Below, piece after piece: positions 23,706 to 31,616 of a DNA stretch of 64,000 nt. The translations under genes were made by a program, and so were the position numbers. The first letter of the stretch is position 1; every line of letters begins with the position of its first letter. Source of the DNA: Streptomyces sp. CB03234 (GTDB taxonomy: Bacteria; Actinomycetota; Actinomycetes; Streptomycetales; Streptomycetaceae); the NCBI RefSeq assembly GCF_001905885.1, contig NZ_LIYH01000001.1, forward strand, positions 186,001 through 250,000. The letters are read 5' to 3'. The notes beneath the pieces were generated by a model that was given only the letters and a program-made list of their open reading frames with translations, was not told the DNA's origin and ran no database searches.

Positions 23706-24959
23706 ATGGATCCCCGTACGCCCTGGCAGGCCTTGACCAGGGGTGACTATCTGCGCGGCGGCTGGCCCTGGCGGTCGGCCGGCTATCTGGCGAGCGGTGT
23801 GCTCGTCGGCGTGCCCGTGCTGACCGTCCTGCTGGTGCTGGCCGCCTTCTCGTCCGTCCTCGTCGGCGTGCCGCTGCTGCTGCTCGCCGGGGTCGCCCTC
23901 GGCGGCGTCGAGCGGTGGCGGCTGGGGCTCGTCGACGCCGACCCGGCCCCCGACCCGCACCGGATACCCGAGGAGCCGGGGCTCCGGTCCTGGCTGCGGG
24001 TACGGGTGCGGGAGCAGGCCACCTGGCGGGAGCTGGCGTACGCGCTGCTGCACGGCTGCGTGCTGTGGCCGCTGGAGCTGCTCGCCCTCGCCGTGGCCCT
24101 GGGCGCGCCGCTCGCCCTGATGGCCACGCCCGTGCGGCTGGCCCTGGACGGCCAGGAGGTACGGGTGCTGAAGGGCCCGCTGGTCACCACCTACCCGGTG
24201 GCCTTCGCAGCCGCCGTGTGCGGGCTGCTCCTGCTGCCCGCCCTGCTGTATCCGCTCGGCGCCCTGGCCGGCGCCCGCGCCGCGCTGACCCGGCTCCTCC
24301 TGGCGCCCCGCGACACCGAGCTGCGCGACCGCATCGGCGAGGTCACCCGCTCGCGCGCCCGCCTGGTCGCCGCGTTCGAGGCCGAGCGCCGCCGTATCGA
24401 GCGGGACCTGCACGACGGCGCCCAGCAGCGGCTGGTCGCCCTCACCATGACCCTGGGCCTCGCCCGGCTCGACGCCCCGCCCGGCCCGCTCGCCGACCAG
24501 CTCGCCAGGGCCCACGACGAGGCCGGCCGGGTCCTCACCGAGCTGCGCGAGCTGATCCACGGCATCCACCCGCAGGTCCTCGCCGACTACGGCCTGGGCG
24601 CCGCCCTGGCCGACGCCGCCGACCGGTCGGCCGTCCCGGTGGACACCGACATCGATGTGCCGCGCCTCCCGCCGCCCGTCGAGAGCGCCGCGTACTTCGC
24701 GGTCTGCGAGGCGCTCGCCAACATCGGCAAGCACAGCGGCGCCGCCCGCGCCCGGCTCACCGCCCGGCACACCGGCGAGCTGCTCCATATAGACGTGGAG
24801 GACGACGGCACCGGCGGCGCAAGCCCGGCCGACGGCACCGGTCTGACCGGCTTGGCCGACCGGATCGCCGTCCTCGATGGCAGACTGGCGATCAACAGCC
24901 CGCCGGGCGGGCCGACCGTGCTGCGAGTGGAGATCCCGTGCCGAGCCCTCTGCGGATAG
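23706..24959 (+). CDS. NarL-type sensor histidine kinase (HisKA_3)
   Basis: Membrane kinase of 417 residues. The N-terminal half has four or so hydrophobic segments in two pairs (about 23-65 and 112-200), with no large extracellular domain. The dimerisation/phosphoacceptor helix carries His236 in ERDLHDGAQQR, the HisKA_3 signature. A HATPase_c domain follows with EALANIGKHSGA (N box), VEDDGTGG and GTGLTGLADR. ATG 23706 is chosen; a GTG at 23679 would add nine residues. It overlaps its response regulator by 22 bp. The stimulus is unknown; small sensors of this build often detect membrane or wall stress. Confidence 0.88.
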   Translation: MDPRTPWQALTRGDYLRGGWPWRSAGYLASGVLVGVPVLTVLLVLAAFSSVLVGVPLLLLAGVALGGVERWRLGLVDADPAPDPHRIPEEPGLRSWLRVRVREQATWRELAYALLHGCVLWPLELLALAVALGAPLALMATPVRLALDGQEVRVLKGPLVTTYPVAFAAAVCGLLLLPALLYPLGALAGARAALTRLLLAPRDTELRDRIGEVTRSRARLVAAFEAERRRIERDLHDGAQQRLVALTMTLGLARLDAPPGPLADQLARAHDEAGRVLTELRELIHGIHPQVLADYGLGAALADAADRSAVPVDTDIDVPRLPPPVESAAYFAVCEALANIGKHSGAARARLTARHTGELLHIDVEDDGTGGASPADGTGLTGLADRIAVLDGRLAINSPPGGPTVLRVEIPCRALCG

Positions 24960-25591
24960 TCCTGGCCGAGGACAGTGTGCTGCTGCGCGAAGGGCTGTCC
25001 GGGCTCCTCGCCCGCTTCGGCCACGAGGTCGTCGCGGCGGTCGGCGACGCGGCCGCCATGCAGGGCGCCGTCGCCGAGCACGACCCGGACATCGTGGTCA
25101 CCGACGTCCGGATGCCGCCCGGCTTCCGCGACGAGGGGCTGCGCGCCGCCGTCACGCTGCGCACCGAGCGCCCCGCCCTGCCGGTGCTGGTCCTCAGCCA
25201 GTACGTCCAGCGTGCGTACGCCGCCGAGCTGCTGGAATCGGGTGACGGCACCGGCGTCGGCTATCTGCTCAAGGACCGGATCGGCCAGGTCGAGGAGTTC
25301 CTGGAGGCCCTGACCCGGGTCGCGGCGGGCGGCACGGTCGTCGACCCCGAGGTCGTACGCCAGCTGCTGCGCCGCCACCGCGATCCGCTGGCGGCGCTGA
25401 CCCCGCGCGAGCGCGAGGTGCTCGCCCTGGTGGCGGAAGGTCACTCGAACGGGGCGATCGCCCGGCGCCTGTCGGTGACGGAGGCGGCGGTCGGCAAGCA
25501 CATCGGCAACATCCTGGGGAAGCTGAACCTGCCGCCGGCCGAGGACACCCACCGCCGGGTCCTCGCCGTCCTGGCGTTCCTCCGCGCATGA
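24938..25591 (+). CDS. NarL/LuxR-family response regulator
   Basis: Regulator of 217 residues. Receiver domain with acidic pair E11/D12, phosphoacceptor D56 (VVTDVRMPP) and Lys in YLLKDR. The C-terminal LuxR-type HTH spans about residues 150-215 (LTPREREVLALVAEGHSNGA then AAVGKHIGNIL). The GTG start at 24938 lies inside the kinase gene, so translation is coupled. The pair forms a complete two-component system; its targets are not visible. Confidence 0.9.
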   Translation: MPSPLRIVLAEDSVLLREGLSGLLARFGHEVVAAVGDAAAMQGAVAEHDPDIVVTDVRMPPGFRDEGLRAAVTLRTERPALPVLVLSQYVQRAYAAELLESGDGTGVGYLLKDRIGQVEEFLEALTRVAAGGTVVDPEVVRQLLRRHRDPLAALTPREREVLALVAEGHSNGAIARRLSVTEAAVGKHIGNILGKLNLPPAEDTHRRVLAVLAFLRA

Positions 25592-25610
25592 CCCCACGGC
25601 GTGAGAACGA

Positions 25611-25640
25611 AGAAGCCCCTCGCTTCCGCGAGGGGCTTCT
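25611..25640. terminator. Bidirectional terminator, response regulator / tRNA-Lys copy 2
   Basis: AGAAGCCCCTCGC (25611-25623), loop TTCC, GCGAGGGGCTTCT (25628-25640): perfect 13-bp stem between the convergent regulator and tRNA genes. The core recurs at 40943-40972. Confidence 0.92.
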
Positions 25641-25648
25641 TCCGTCTG

Positions 25649-25722
25649 TGCGCCGCCAGGGACTCGAACCCCGGACCCGCTGATTAAGAGTCAGCTGCTC
25701 TAACCAACTGAGCTAGCGGCGC
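25649..25722 (-). tRNA. tRNA-Lys (anticodon CTT), copy 2
   Basis: Identical in all 74 positions to copies 1 and 3. Together with its terminator and the flanking CTGCTGAC it belongs to a 118-bp segment (25613-25730) that recurs at 40945-41062 with two mismatches. Confidence 0.97.
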
Positions 25723-25776
25723 CTGCTGACAGAGTTAATACTACCTGGTCCGAGCGGTGCTCCTGACCATCAGGCC

Positions 25777-25790
25777 GTGAGCTGGCTCAC
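25777..25790. promoter_or_regulatory. Palindrome GTGAGCTGGCTCAC after the IclR gene
   Basis: Perfect 6-bp dyad with a 2-bp centre, in the 86-bp gap between the IclR stop and tRNA-Lys copy 2. It may be a weak terminator for the IclR gene. Confidence 0.3.
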
Positions 25791-25808
25791 AGTCCGGCCC
25801 CCGGAGGT

Positions 25809-26567
25809 TTAGAGCGCCAGCGACAGCACCACCGGTGCCGCCTTGCGGTTCAGGGCGTCCGCCGCCGAGCGCAGCCGGTGTGCGTGCTCGATCGGGAGCG
25901 AGAGGGCGAGGCAGCCCACCGCCGATCCGGCCGTGAGCGGCACCGCCGCGCAGACTGTGCCCACCGCGTACTCCTGGAGGTCGAGCACCGGGACGGTCGG
26001 CGGCTGGCTGTCCAGCTTGGAGAACAGCACCTTCTCGCTGGTGATCGTCCGCGATGTGAGCCGGGCGATCTTGTGACGGGAGAGGTGGTCGCGGCGGCCG
26101 TTCTGGTCGAGCTGGGTGAGCAGGCACTTGCCGACCGCGCTGGCGTGGGCCGCCGAGCGGAAGTCCACCCACTCGTTGACCTTGGGCGTGTGCGGACCGT
26201 CGGCCATCTGGGTGATCTTGACCTCGCCGTCGATGTACCGGCTGATGTAGACGGCGGCGCCGACGGAGTCGCGCAGCTCGGTGAGCGTCTCCTGGAGCTT
26301 GTTCTGGAGGGCCTCACGGCGCGTGGCGCCCGAGCCCAGCAGCACCAGAGAGTCGCCCACGACATAGGCGCCGTCGCTGACCTGCTCGACGTACCCCTCG
26401 CGGCGGAGCATGAGCAGCAGTGGGGTCAGGTGGCCCGCCGGGAGCCCTGTCTCGCGTGCGATCTGGACGTCGGTCACCCCGCCGCCGTGCCTGGAGATCG
26501 TTTCGAGAACACGCAGGGCGTACTGCACCGAATGGAACGGCGCGGTCGGCTCGGGCTTCAGCGCCAC
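25809..26567 (-). CDS. IclR-family transcriptional regulator
   Basis: Regulator of 252 residues. The N-terminal winged helix covers about residues 8-70 (ALRVLETISRHGG, VTDVQIARETGLPAGHLTPL). The C-terminal IclR effector domain has the typical HASAVGKCLL segment and CAAVPLTAGSAVGCLALSLP. GTG start 26567 is supported by AGGGGGA five bases upstream. It follows the EhuABCD-type transporter genes on the same strand but beyond a hairpin, so it probably has its own promoter. By context it is the likely regulator of the 26.7-34.1 kb catabolic island. Confidence 0.88.
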   Translation of the reverse strand: MALKPEPTAPFHSVQYALRVLETISRHGGGVTDVQIARETGLPAGHLTPLLLMLRREGYVEQVSDGAYVVGDSLVLLGSGATRREALQNKLQETLTELRDSVGAAVYISRYIDGEVKITQMADGPHTPKVNEWVDFRSAAHASAVGKCLLTQLDQNGRRDHLSRHKIARLTSRTITSEKVLFSKLDSQPPTVPVLDLQEYAVGTVCAAVPLTAGSAVGCLALSLPIEHAHRLRSAADALNRKAAPVVLSLAL

Positions 26568-26655
26568 GGTTTCCCCCTACCAGGTTGTGACCGCAAGCTT
26601 CCGTACCACGATAGCGGCCAAGAGCCGTTTCGTGGGCTCCTGTTGACAAGAAACT

Positions 26656-26688
26656 GTCCCGCCCCACGCGCATACGCTGGGGCGGGAC
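26656..26688 (-). terminator. Terminator of the ehu operon
   Basis: GTCCCGCCCCA (26656-26666) and TGGGGCGGGAC (26678-26688) form a perfect 11-bp stem with an 11-nt loop, 45 bp beyond the ehuA stop on the minus strand. Confidence 0.8.
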
Positions 26689-26691
26689 ACC

Positions 26692-26705
26692 AGGGCATAT
26701 GCCCT
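26692..26705. promoter_or_regulatory. 14-bp palindrome AGGGCATATGCCCT
   Basis: Perfect dyad between ehuA and its terminator. It may be part of a double terminator or an operator. Confidence 0.35.
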
Positions 26706-26733
26706 TGGCAAACTTCCGGCGGGTAACGAAAGG

Positions 26734-27474
26734 TCAGAGCACCGCGCCGAGGAAGTCGCGCGTACGTTCGTGCTCCGGATCGGAGAAGATTTTCTCCGGC
26801 GAACCGGACTCGATCACCTTCCCGGAATCGAACATGAAGACCTCGTCCGAGATGTCGCGGGCGAAGTTCATCTCGTGGGTGACGCAGAGCATGGTGATGT
26901 CCCTGCTCCGGGCGATGTCCCGCAGCAGGTCCAGCACACCGGCCACCAGCTCCGGGTCCAGCGCCGACGTCACCTCGTCCAGCAGCAGCACCCGCGGCCG
27001 CATCGCCAGCGCCCGCGCGATCGCCACCCGCTGCTGCTGGCCGCCCGAGAGCTGGGCGGGTCTGGCGTCACACTTCTCGCCCAGACCCACCAGGTCCAGC
27101 AGCTCCCGGGCGCGCTGTTCGGCCTCGTCCTTGTCCAGGCCGAGGACCCGCACCGGCGCCTCGGTGATGTTGCGCAGCACCGACATGTTGGGGAAGAGGT
27201 TGAACTGCTGGAAGACCATGCCGATCTTCTTGCGCACCTCACGCCGCTGCTTCTCGTCGGCCGGGAACAGCCGGCCGCCGCCCACCTGGATGGTCCCCGA
27301 GTCGGGCCGCTCCAGGGTCATCAGCATCCGCAGGATCGTGGTCTTGCCCGACCCGGACGGGCCGATGAGCGTGACGTGCTTGCCCTCCTCCACCGAGAAG
27401 CACAGGTCGTCCAGGACCGTGTTCTCGCCGAAGCGCTTGCTGACGTTCTCGAAACGAATGAGTTCACTTGACAA
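26734..27474 (-). CDS. ehuA: Polar amino-acid/ectoine-type ABC transporter ATPase (EhuA-like)
   Basis: ATPase of 246 residues. Walker A GPSGSGKTT, Q-loop VFQQFNLFPN, signature LSGGQQQR, Walker B VLLLDEVTSALD and the H-loop CVTHEM are all present. Size and motifs fit the polar-amino-acid (HAAT) family, to which EhuA belongs. The start is uncertain: TTG 27474 with GGAG seven bases upstream, overlapping ehuD by 11 bp, begins LSSELIRFENVSKRFG; no ATG is well placed. Last gene of the four-gene operon B-C-D-A. Specificity comes from the binding protein. Confidence 0.85.
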   Translation of the reverse strand: MSSELIRFENVSKRFGENTVLDDLCFSVEEGKHVTLIGPSGSGKTTILRMLMTLERPDSGTIQVGGGRLFPADEKQRREVRKKIGMVFQQFNLFPNMSVLRNITEAPVRVLGLDKDEAEQRARELLDLVGLGEKCDARPAQLSGGQQQRVAIARALAMRPRVLLLDEVTSALDPELVAGVLDLLRDIARSRDITMLCVTHEMNFARDISDEVFMFDSGKVIESGSPEKIFSDPEHERTRDFLGAVL

Positions 27475-28114
27475 GGCGGCGCTCCAGGGACCGTACGAAG
27501 AGGGAAGCCGGATAGGCGATGAGGACGAAGGCGACACCGACGACCGTCAGCGGCTCGGTGTACTGGAAGGTCGACGCGCTCTCCAGCCGCGACTGCTGGA
27601 GCAGCTCCAGCACACTGATCCCGGCCAGCAGCGGCGTGTCCTTCAGCATCGCGATGACGTAGTTGCCGAGCGCCGGCGCGATCCGGCGCAGCGCCTGCGG
27701 CATGATCACCGCGAACCACGTCCGGTGGGCGGGCAGGCTCAGCGCGGTGGCCGCCTCCCACTGCCCGACGGGCACGGCGTCGATGCCCGCCCGGTAGACC
27801 TGTGCGGTGTACGTCGAGTAGTGCAGCCCGATGGCGAGGGTTCCGGTGGTCAGCGCCGAGAACTGCACCCCCCACTCCGGCAGCACGAAGAACAGGAAGA
27901 ACAGCTGCACCAGCAGCGGCGTGTTGCGGATGAACTCGGTCACCACATGCACCGGCCACCGCACGAAGCGGCTCGGCGCCCGGAAACCGGCCGCCCACAC
28001 CAGCCCCAGCGTGAAGGAGATCAGCGAGCCGAGCACCAGCACCTGGAGGGTGACCAGCAGCCCGTCCCAGAAACGCGGCATGAAGTCCGCCACCGCGGAC
28101 CAGTCCCAGGTCAC
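27464..28114 (-). CDS. ehuD: ABC permease, EhuD-like
   Basis: HAAT-family permease of 216 residues with about five membrane segments. The N-terminus contains FWDGLLVTLQVLVLGSLISF, a typical start of glutamine/histidine-type permeases, and FIRNTPLLVQLFF; the EAA loop is EAATALSLPAHRTWFAVIMP. The GTG at 28114 overlaps the preceding permease stop as GTGA. It should pair with the EhuC-like permease. Intact. Confidence 0.87.
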   Translation of the reverse strand: MTWDWSAVADFMPRFWDGLLVTLQVLVLGSLISFTLGLVWAAGFRAPSRFVRWPVHVVTEFIRNTPLLVQLFFLFFVLPEWGVQFSALTTGTLAIGLHYSTYTAQVYRAGIDAVPVGQWEAATALSLPAHRTWFAVIMPQALRRIAPALGNYVIAMLKDTPLLAGISVLELLQQSRLESASTFQYTEPLTVVGVAFVLIAYPASLFVRSLERRLVK

Positions 28115-28770
28115 TTGGCCACCACCCCCAGGTTGGCCTTGGTCTTGCGTTCGAGCGCCTTCATGGACCGGGTGATGACGAACGCGATCACGAAGTAGAT
28201 CACCAGGATGATGGAGTAGATCTGCGCGCTCTCCTGGGTGGCCAGGCGCACCAGATACGCGGCGAAGGACACGTCGCCGACCCCGAGCAGCGACACCAGC
28301 GCCGTGCCCTTGAGCAGTTCGACGAGCAGGTTGCAGAAGCTCGGGATCATCTCGGGGACCGCCTGTGGCAGCACCACCAGCCGCATCCGCTGCCAGGGCG
28401 TGAAGCTGAGGGCGATGCCCGCCTCCCGCTGGGCGGCCGGTACGGAGTTGAGGGCGCCGCGCACGATCTCGGCGCCGTACGCCCCGTACGACAGGCCCAG
28501 TGCGAGCACCGCCGCCCACATCGGTACCAGCTGCCAGCCCAGCAGTGGCGGCACCACGAAGAACAGCCAGAACATCAGGATCAGCGCCGACGTGCCCCGG
28601 AAGACCTCCGTGTACGTGCCCGCGACGAAGCGGACGAACAGGGAGCGGTGGGTGCGGGCCATGCCGACGGTGAAGGCGACCAGCGCGGCCAGGGCGGAGC
28701 TGTAGACGAGGAGCTGGATGGTGATCCAGATGCCGGGCAGTACCCAGTTCTGCCAGAGTCCGGCGGTCAT
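28111..28770 (-). CDS. ehuC: ABC permease, EhuC-like
   Basis: HAAT-family permease of 219 residues with WITIQLLVYSSALAALVAF at the start, YTEVFRGTSALILMFWLFF and the EAA loop REAGIALSFTPWQRMRLVVLP. ATG 28770 overlaps the binding-protein stop by 4 bp; a GTG two codons upstream is possible. It is the first permease after the binding protein, the EhuBCDA order. Intact. Confidence 0.87.
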   Translation of the reverse strand: MTAGLWQNWVLPGIWITIQLLVYSSALAALVAFTVGMARTHRSLFVRFVAGTYTEVFRGTSALILMFWLFFVVPPLLGWQLVPMWAAVLALGLSYGAYGAEIVRGALNSVPAAQREAGIALSFTPWQRMRLVVLPQAVPEMIPSFCNLLVELLKGTALVSLLGVGDVSFAAYLVRLATQESAQIYSIILVIYFVIAFVITRSMKALERKTKANLGVVAK

Positions 28771-29663
28771 CGGCACAACTCCTCGGCGGTGAGGGTGGTC
28801 ATCTCTGCCTGCGTGAAGCCGAACGGCCGCAGGATGCGGAACAGCTCACCGCTCTTCTTCATCGCGTGGATCTCGGCGTTGAAGGCGTCGCGCAGCTCCG
28901 TGTCGGTGGGGCGGAAGGCGAAGCCGCCGCCGTCGATCTTCTTCTTGCCGTCGACGACCGCCGCGAAGGGCGCCGTCGCCTCCGCCTTCCTGCTCTTCCT
29001 CACCACCTCACGGGTCGTCAGGGCCGTGGTGACGAAGGCGTCCACGCGGCCGGACTCGACGGCGTTCAGCCCGGCCACCTGGTCCTGGAGAATGACGATG
29101 TCCTTCTCGGGGTACCCGGCCGCCACGGCGTGGTCGATCTGCGCGTACCCGCTGCCGGTGGCGATCCTGGCCCCGGTGCGCACCACGTCCTCGTACGACC
29201 GGAGGTTCTTGGGGTTGCCCTTGCGGACGATGAACGAGTCGAGCATCTGGTACTCGGGGTCGGAGAAGATGACCTGCGCGCAGCGCTCCTTGTTGATGTA
29301 CATCCCGGCCGAGACGACGTCGAACTGCTGCGAGTTCAGGCCGGGGATCAGGGAGGCGAAATCGGTCGCGACGGGCTGGACGCGGCCGATGCCGAGCCGC
29401 TGGAAGACCACCTTGGCCAGTTCCGGCGCCTCACCGGTGAACTCGCCCTGCTCGTCGACATACCCGTAGGGCACTTCGCCGGCGATACCGAGGCGGACGG
29501 TGCCCTGGGATCTGAGCCGGTCGAGCGCGTTGCCGGAGGCGACCCTGCTGCAACCGGTGGCCGCCGTGGCGCCCATGGCCGCCACGGCGGAGCCGAGCAG
29601 CAGGGTGCGCCGCGGTATGGAGCCCGTGGGGCCTGTTCTGTGTCGACGAGCTGTTCGAGCCAT
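28767..29663 (-). CDS. ehuB: Ectoine/polar-amino-acid-type binding lipoprotein (EhuB-like)
   Basis: Solute-binding protein of 298 residues. The signal peptide combines twin arginines (PRRTLLLG) with a lipobox ATGC, suggesting a Tat-exported lipoprotein. The mature start RLRSQGTVRLGIAGEVPYGY, the PELAKVVFQRLGI segment and DVVSAGMYIN are close to annotated EhuB proteins. ATG 29663 is chosen; the frame runs far upstream but over the divergent gene. A GGAGG lies 17 bases upstream, rather far. Ligand inferred as ectoine/hydroxyectoine or another zwitterionic amino-acid derivative; no ectoine hydrolase genes are in the window, so the ligand may differ. Confidence 0.82.
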   Translation of the reverse strand: MARTARRHRTGPTGSIPRRTLLLGSAVAAMGATAATGCSRVASGNALDRLRSQGTVRLGIAGEVPYGYVDEQGEFTGEAPELAKVVFQRLGIGRVQPVATDFASLIPGLNSQQFDVVSAGMYINKERCAQVIFSDPEYQMLDSFIVRKGNPKNLRSYEDVVRTGARIATGSGYAQIDHAVAAGYPEKDIVILQDQVAGLNAVESGRVDAFVTTALTTREVVRKSRKAEATAPFAAVVDGKKKIDGGGFAFRPTDTELRDAFNAEIHAMKKSGELFRILRPFGFTQAEMTTLTAEELCR

Positions 29664-29676
29664 GGGCGCGCCGCTA

Positions 29677-29692
29677 CCCGCCTCCGGGCGGG
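29677..29692. promoter_or_regulatory. Dyad CCCGCC-TCCG-GGCGGG in the ehuB/DUF3830 divergent promoter
   Basis: Perfect 6-bp arms in a divergent gap of only 42 bp. Any regulator binding here would control both units at once; the IclR protein is a candidate. Confidence 0.4.
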
Positions 29693-29705
29693 GTATGCCT
29701 ACAGG

Positions 29706-30203
29706 ATGGCCGACCGATACCTGACCGTGTCCCTCGACAAGCGCGGCGTACGGTGCACCGCGAGACTGCTGGACGACCGGGCGCCGTTGACCTGCACGGC
29801 CGTGTGGGAGGCGCTGCCGCTGGGCGGCGATGTCTACCACGCGAAGTATGCCCGTAATGAGATCTACGCCCTGTTTCCCGCCTTCGCGGACAGGGAACCG
29901 CCGCTGGAGAACCCGACCGTGACCCCCATTCCGGGCGATCTGTGTTATTTCACCTTCGAAGGTACGGAGTTGGGAACGGCGGCGTACGGATACGGGCGCG
30001 AAGAACTCGCCCACCGGCCCGTCACCGTCGACCTCGCCCTCTTCTACGAGCGCAACAACCTGCTGCTCAACGGCGACACCGGCTGGGTCCCCGGCATCGT
30101 GTGGGGCACGGTGGTCGACGGCCTCGACCGGATGGCCGAGGCCTGCCAGGACCTGTGGCGCGCGGGCGCGCTCGGAGAGACGCTCAGCTTCCGCCGGGCG
30201 TAG
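29706..30203 (+). CDS. DUF3830 family protein (cyclophilin-like fold)
   Basis: Cytoplasmic protein of 165 residues without signal peptide or membrane segment. Visible family traits: YLTVSLDKRGVRCTARLLDD at the start, the central HAKYARNEIYALFP and GDLCYFTFEG, and a C-terminal ALFYERNNLLLNGDTGWVPG. DUF3830 proteins have a cyclophilin-like barrel and occur beside transporter, amidase and hydroxyacid dehydrogenase genes; no biochemical role is established to my knowledge. It is divergent from ehuB and convergent with the amidase gene, 15 bp apart. ATG 29706 lacks a strong ribosome site. Confidence 0.8.
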   Translation: MADRYLTVSLDKRGVRCTARLLDDRAPLTCTAVWEALPLGGDVYHAKYARNEIYALFPAFADREPPLENPTVTPIPGDLCYFTFEGTELGTAAYGYGREELAHRPVTVDLALFYERNNLLLNGDTGWVPGIVWGTVVDGLDRMAEACQDLWRAGALGETLSFRRA

Positions 30204-30218
30204 ACCCGGGCGTAGCCC

Positions 30219-31616
30219 TCAAGGCTTGGGGACGTTCGCCGCGCCCGACTCGTACAGCGCGTGCGCCGCCCGCAGCACCAGATCGTCCCGGTGGCGGGCG
30301 GCCACCAGCTGCAGCCCGATCGGCAGACCCTCGCCGTCGGTGCCCACGGGCACGGACGCGGCCGGCTGCTGCGTCAGGTTGAAGGGGTACGTGAACGGCG
30401 TCCACGCCGTCCACCGCCGCATCCCCTCCGGCGCCTCCCGGCCCACGTCGAACGCCGTCAGCGGCAGCGTCGGCGTCACCAGCACGTCGTACGCGGAGTG
30501 GAACCTGCCCATCCGGCGGCCCAGCGCCGCCCGCACGTCCACCGCCGCCAGATACTCCACCGCGCTGTACCGCGCCCCGCGCTCGCCGATCTCCCGCAGC
30601 CCCGGATCCAGCAGCTCCCGCTGCTCCCGCCCCAATTGCTGGACCAGCCGCGCCGCCCCGCTGAACCACAGCGTGTGGAAGGCGTCCACCGGGTCCGCGA
30701 AGTCCGGATCCGCCTCCTCCACGTACGCCCCCAGCCCCGCCAGCCGCTCCACCGCCGCCCGCACCGCCGACGCCACCTCCGGGTGCACCGCCACCTGCCC
30801 GCCCAGGGACGCCGAGTAAGCGACCCGCAGCCCCTTCACGCCCTCCTGCAGCGTGGCGCTCACCGGCCGCGCCGGGCCCAGGTGCGACCAGTCCCGCCAG
30901 TCCTCCCCACTGATCACGTCCAGCAGCAGCGCCGCGTCCGCCGCGTCGCGGGTCATCGGGCCCGCGTGCGCCAGCGTGCCGTACGGGCTCGCCGGATAGA
31001 TCGGCACCCGCCCGTACGTCGGCTTCAGCCCGAAGACCCCGCAGAACGACGCCGGGATGCGGATCGATCCGCCCCCGTCCGACCCCAGCGACAGCGCCCC
31101 CGCCCCCAGCGCCACCGCCGCCGCGCTGCCCCCGCTGGAACCGCCCGCCGTCCGCGACGGATCGTGCGGGTTGCGGGTGATGCCCGACAGCGGCGAGTCC
31201 GTGACGCCCTTCCAGCCGAACTCCGGCGTCGTCGTCTTGCCCAGGAACACCGCCCCCTCCTCCCGCATCCGCGCCACCGACGGCGCGTCCTCGTCCCAGG
31301 GGCCCTCCCTCCGTACGGTCCTCGAACCGCGCAGCGTCGGGCCACCCGCCTGGAGCAGGACGTCCTTCACCGTCACCGGCACCCCGTCCAGCCGCCCCCT
31401 CGGCTCCCCGCGCCGCCACCGCTCCGCCGAGGCGGCCGCGCCCGCCAGCGCCTCCTCCGCGTCCACCCGCACGAACGCGTTCACCAGCGGCTCCACCGCC
31501 TCGATCCGGTCCAGCGCCGCACGCACCGCGTCCACCGGCGAGAAGTCGCCACGCGCGTAACCGTCGAGGAGTTGGCGGGCGGTCAGATCCGTGAGGAACG
31601 TCGTCGGCTCAGTCAT
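30219..31616 (-). CDS. Amidase signature family amidohydrolase
   Basis: Cytoplasmic amidase of 465 residues. The Ser-cisSer-Lys machinery is present: Lys in VTVKDVLLQAGG, the cis-Ser in TAGGSSGGSAAAVA and the nucleophile in SLGSDGGGSIRIPASFCG. Length is normal for the family. Its start overlaps the stop of the D-2-hydroxyacid dehydrogenase by 8 bp, so the two form an operon. In this island it probably removes an amide or N-carbamoyl group from the imported compound or an intermediate. The substrate is not predictable from sequence. Confidence 0.87.
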   Translation of the reverse strand: MTEPTTFLTDLTARQLLDGYARGDFSPVDAVRAALDRIEAVEPLVNAFVRVDAEEALAGAAASAERWRRGEPRGRLDGVPVTVKDVLLQAGGPTLRGSRTVRREGPWDEDAPSVARMREEGAVFLGKTTTPEFGWKGVTDSPLSGITRNPHDPSRTAGGSSGGSAAAVALGAGALSLGSDGGGSIRIPASFCGVFGLKPTYGRVPIYPASPYGTLAHAGPMTRDAADAALLLDVISGEDWRDWSHLGPARPVSATLQEGVKGLRVAYSASLGGQVAVHPEVASAVRAAVERLAGLGAYVEEADPDFADPVDAFHTLWFSGAARLVQQLGREQRELLDPGLREIGERGARYSAVEYLAAVDVRAALGRRMGRFHSAYDVLVTPTLPLTAFDVGREAPEGMRRWTAWTPFTYPFNLTQQPAASVPVGTDGEGLPIGLQLVAARHRDDLVLRAAHALYESGAANVPKP

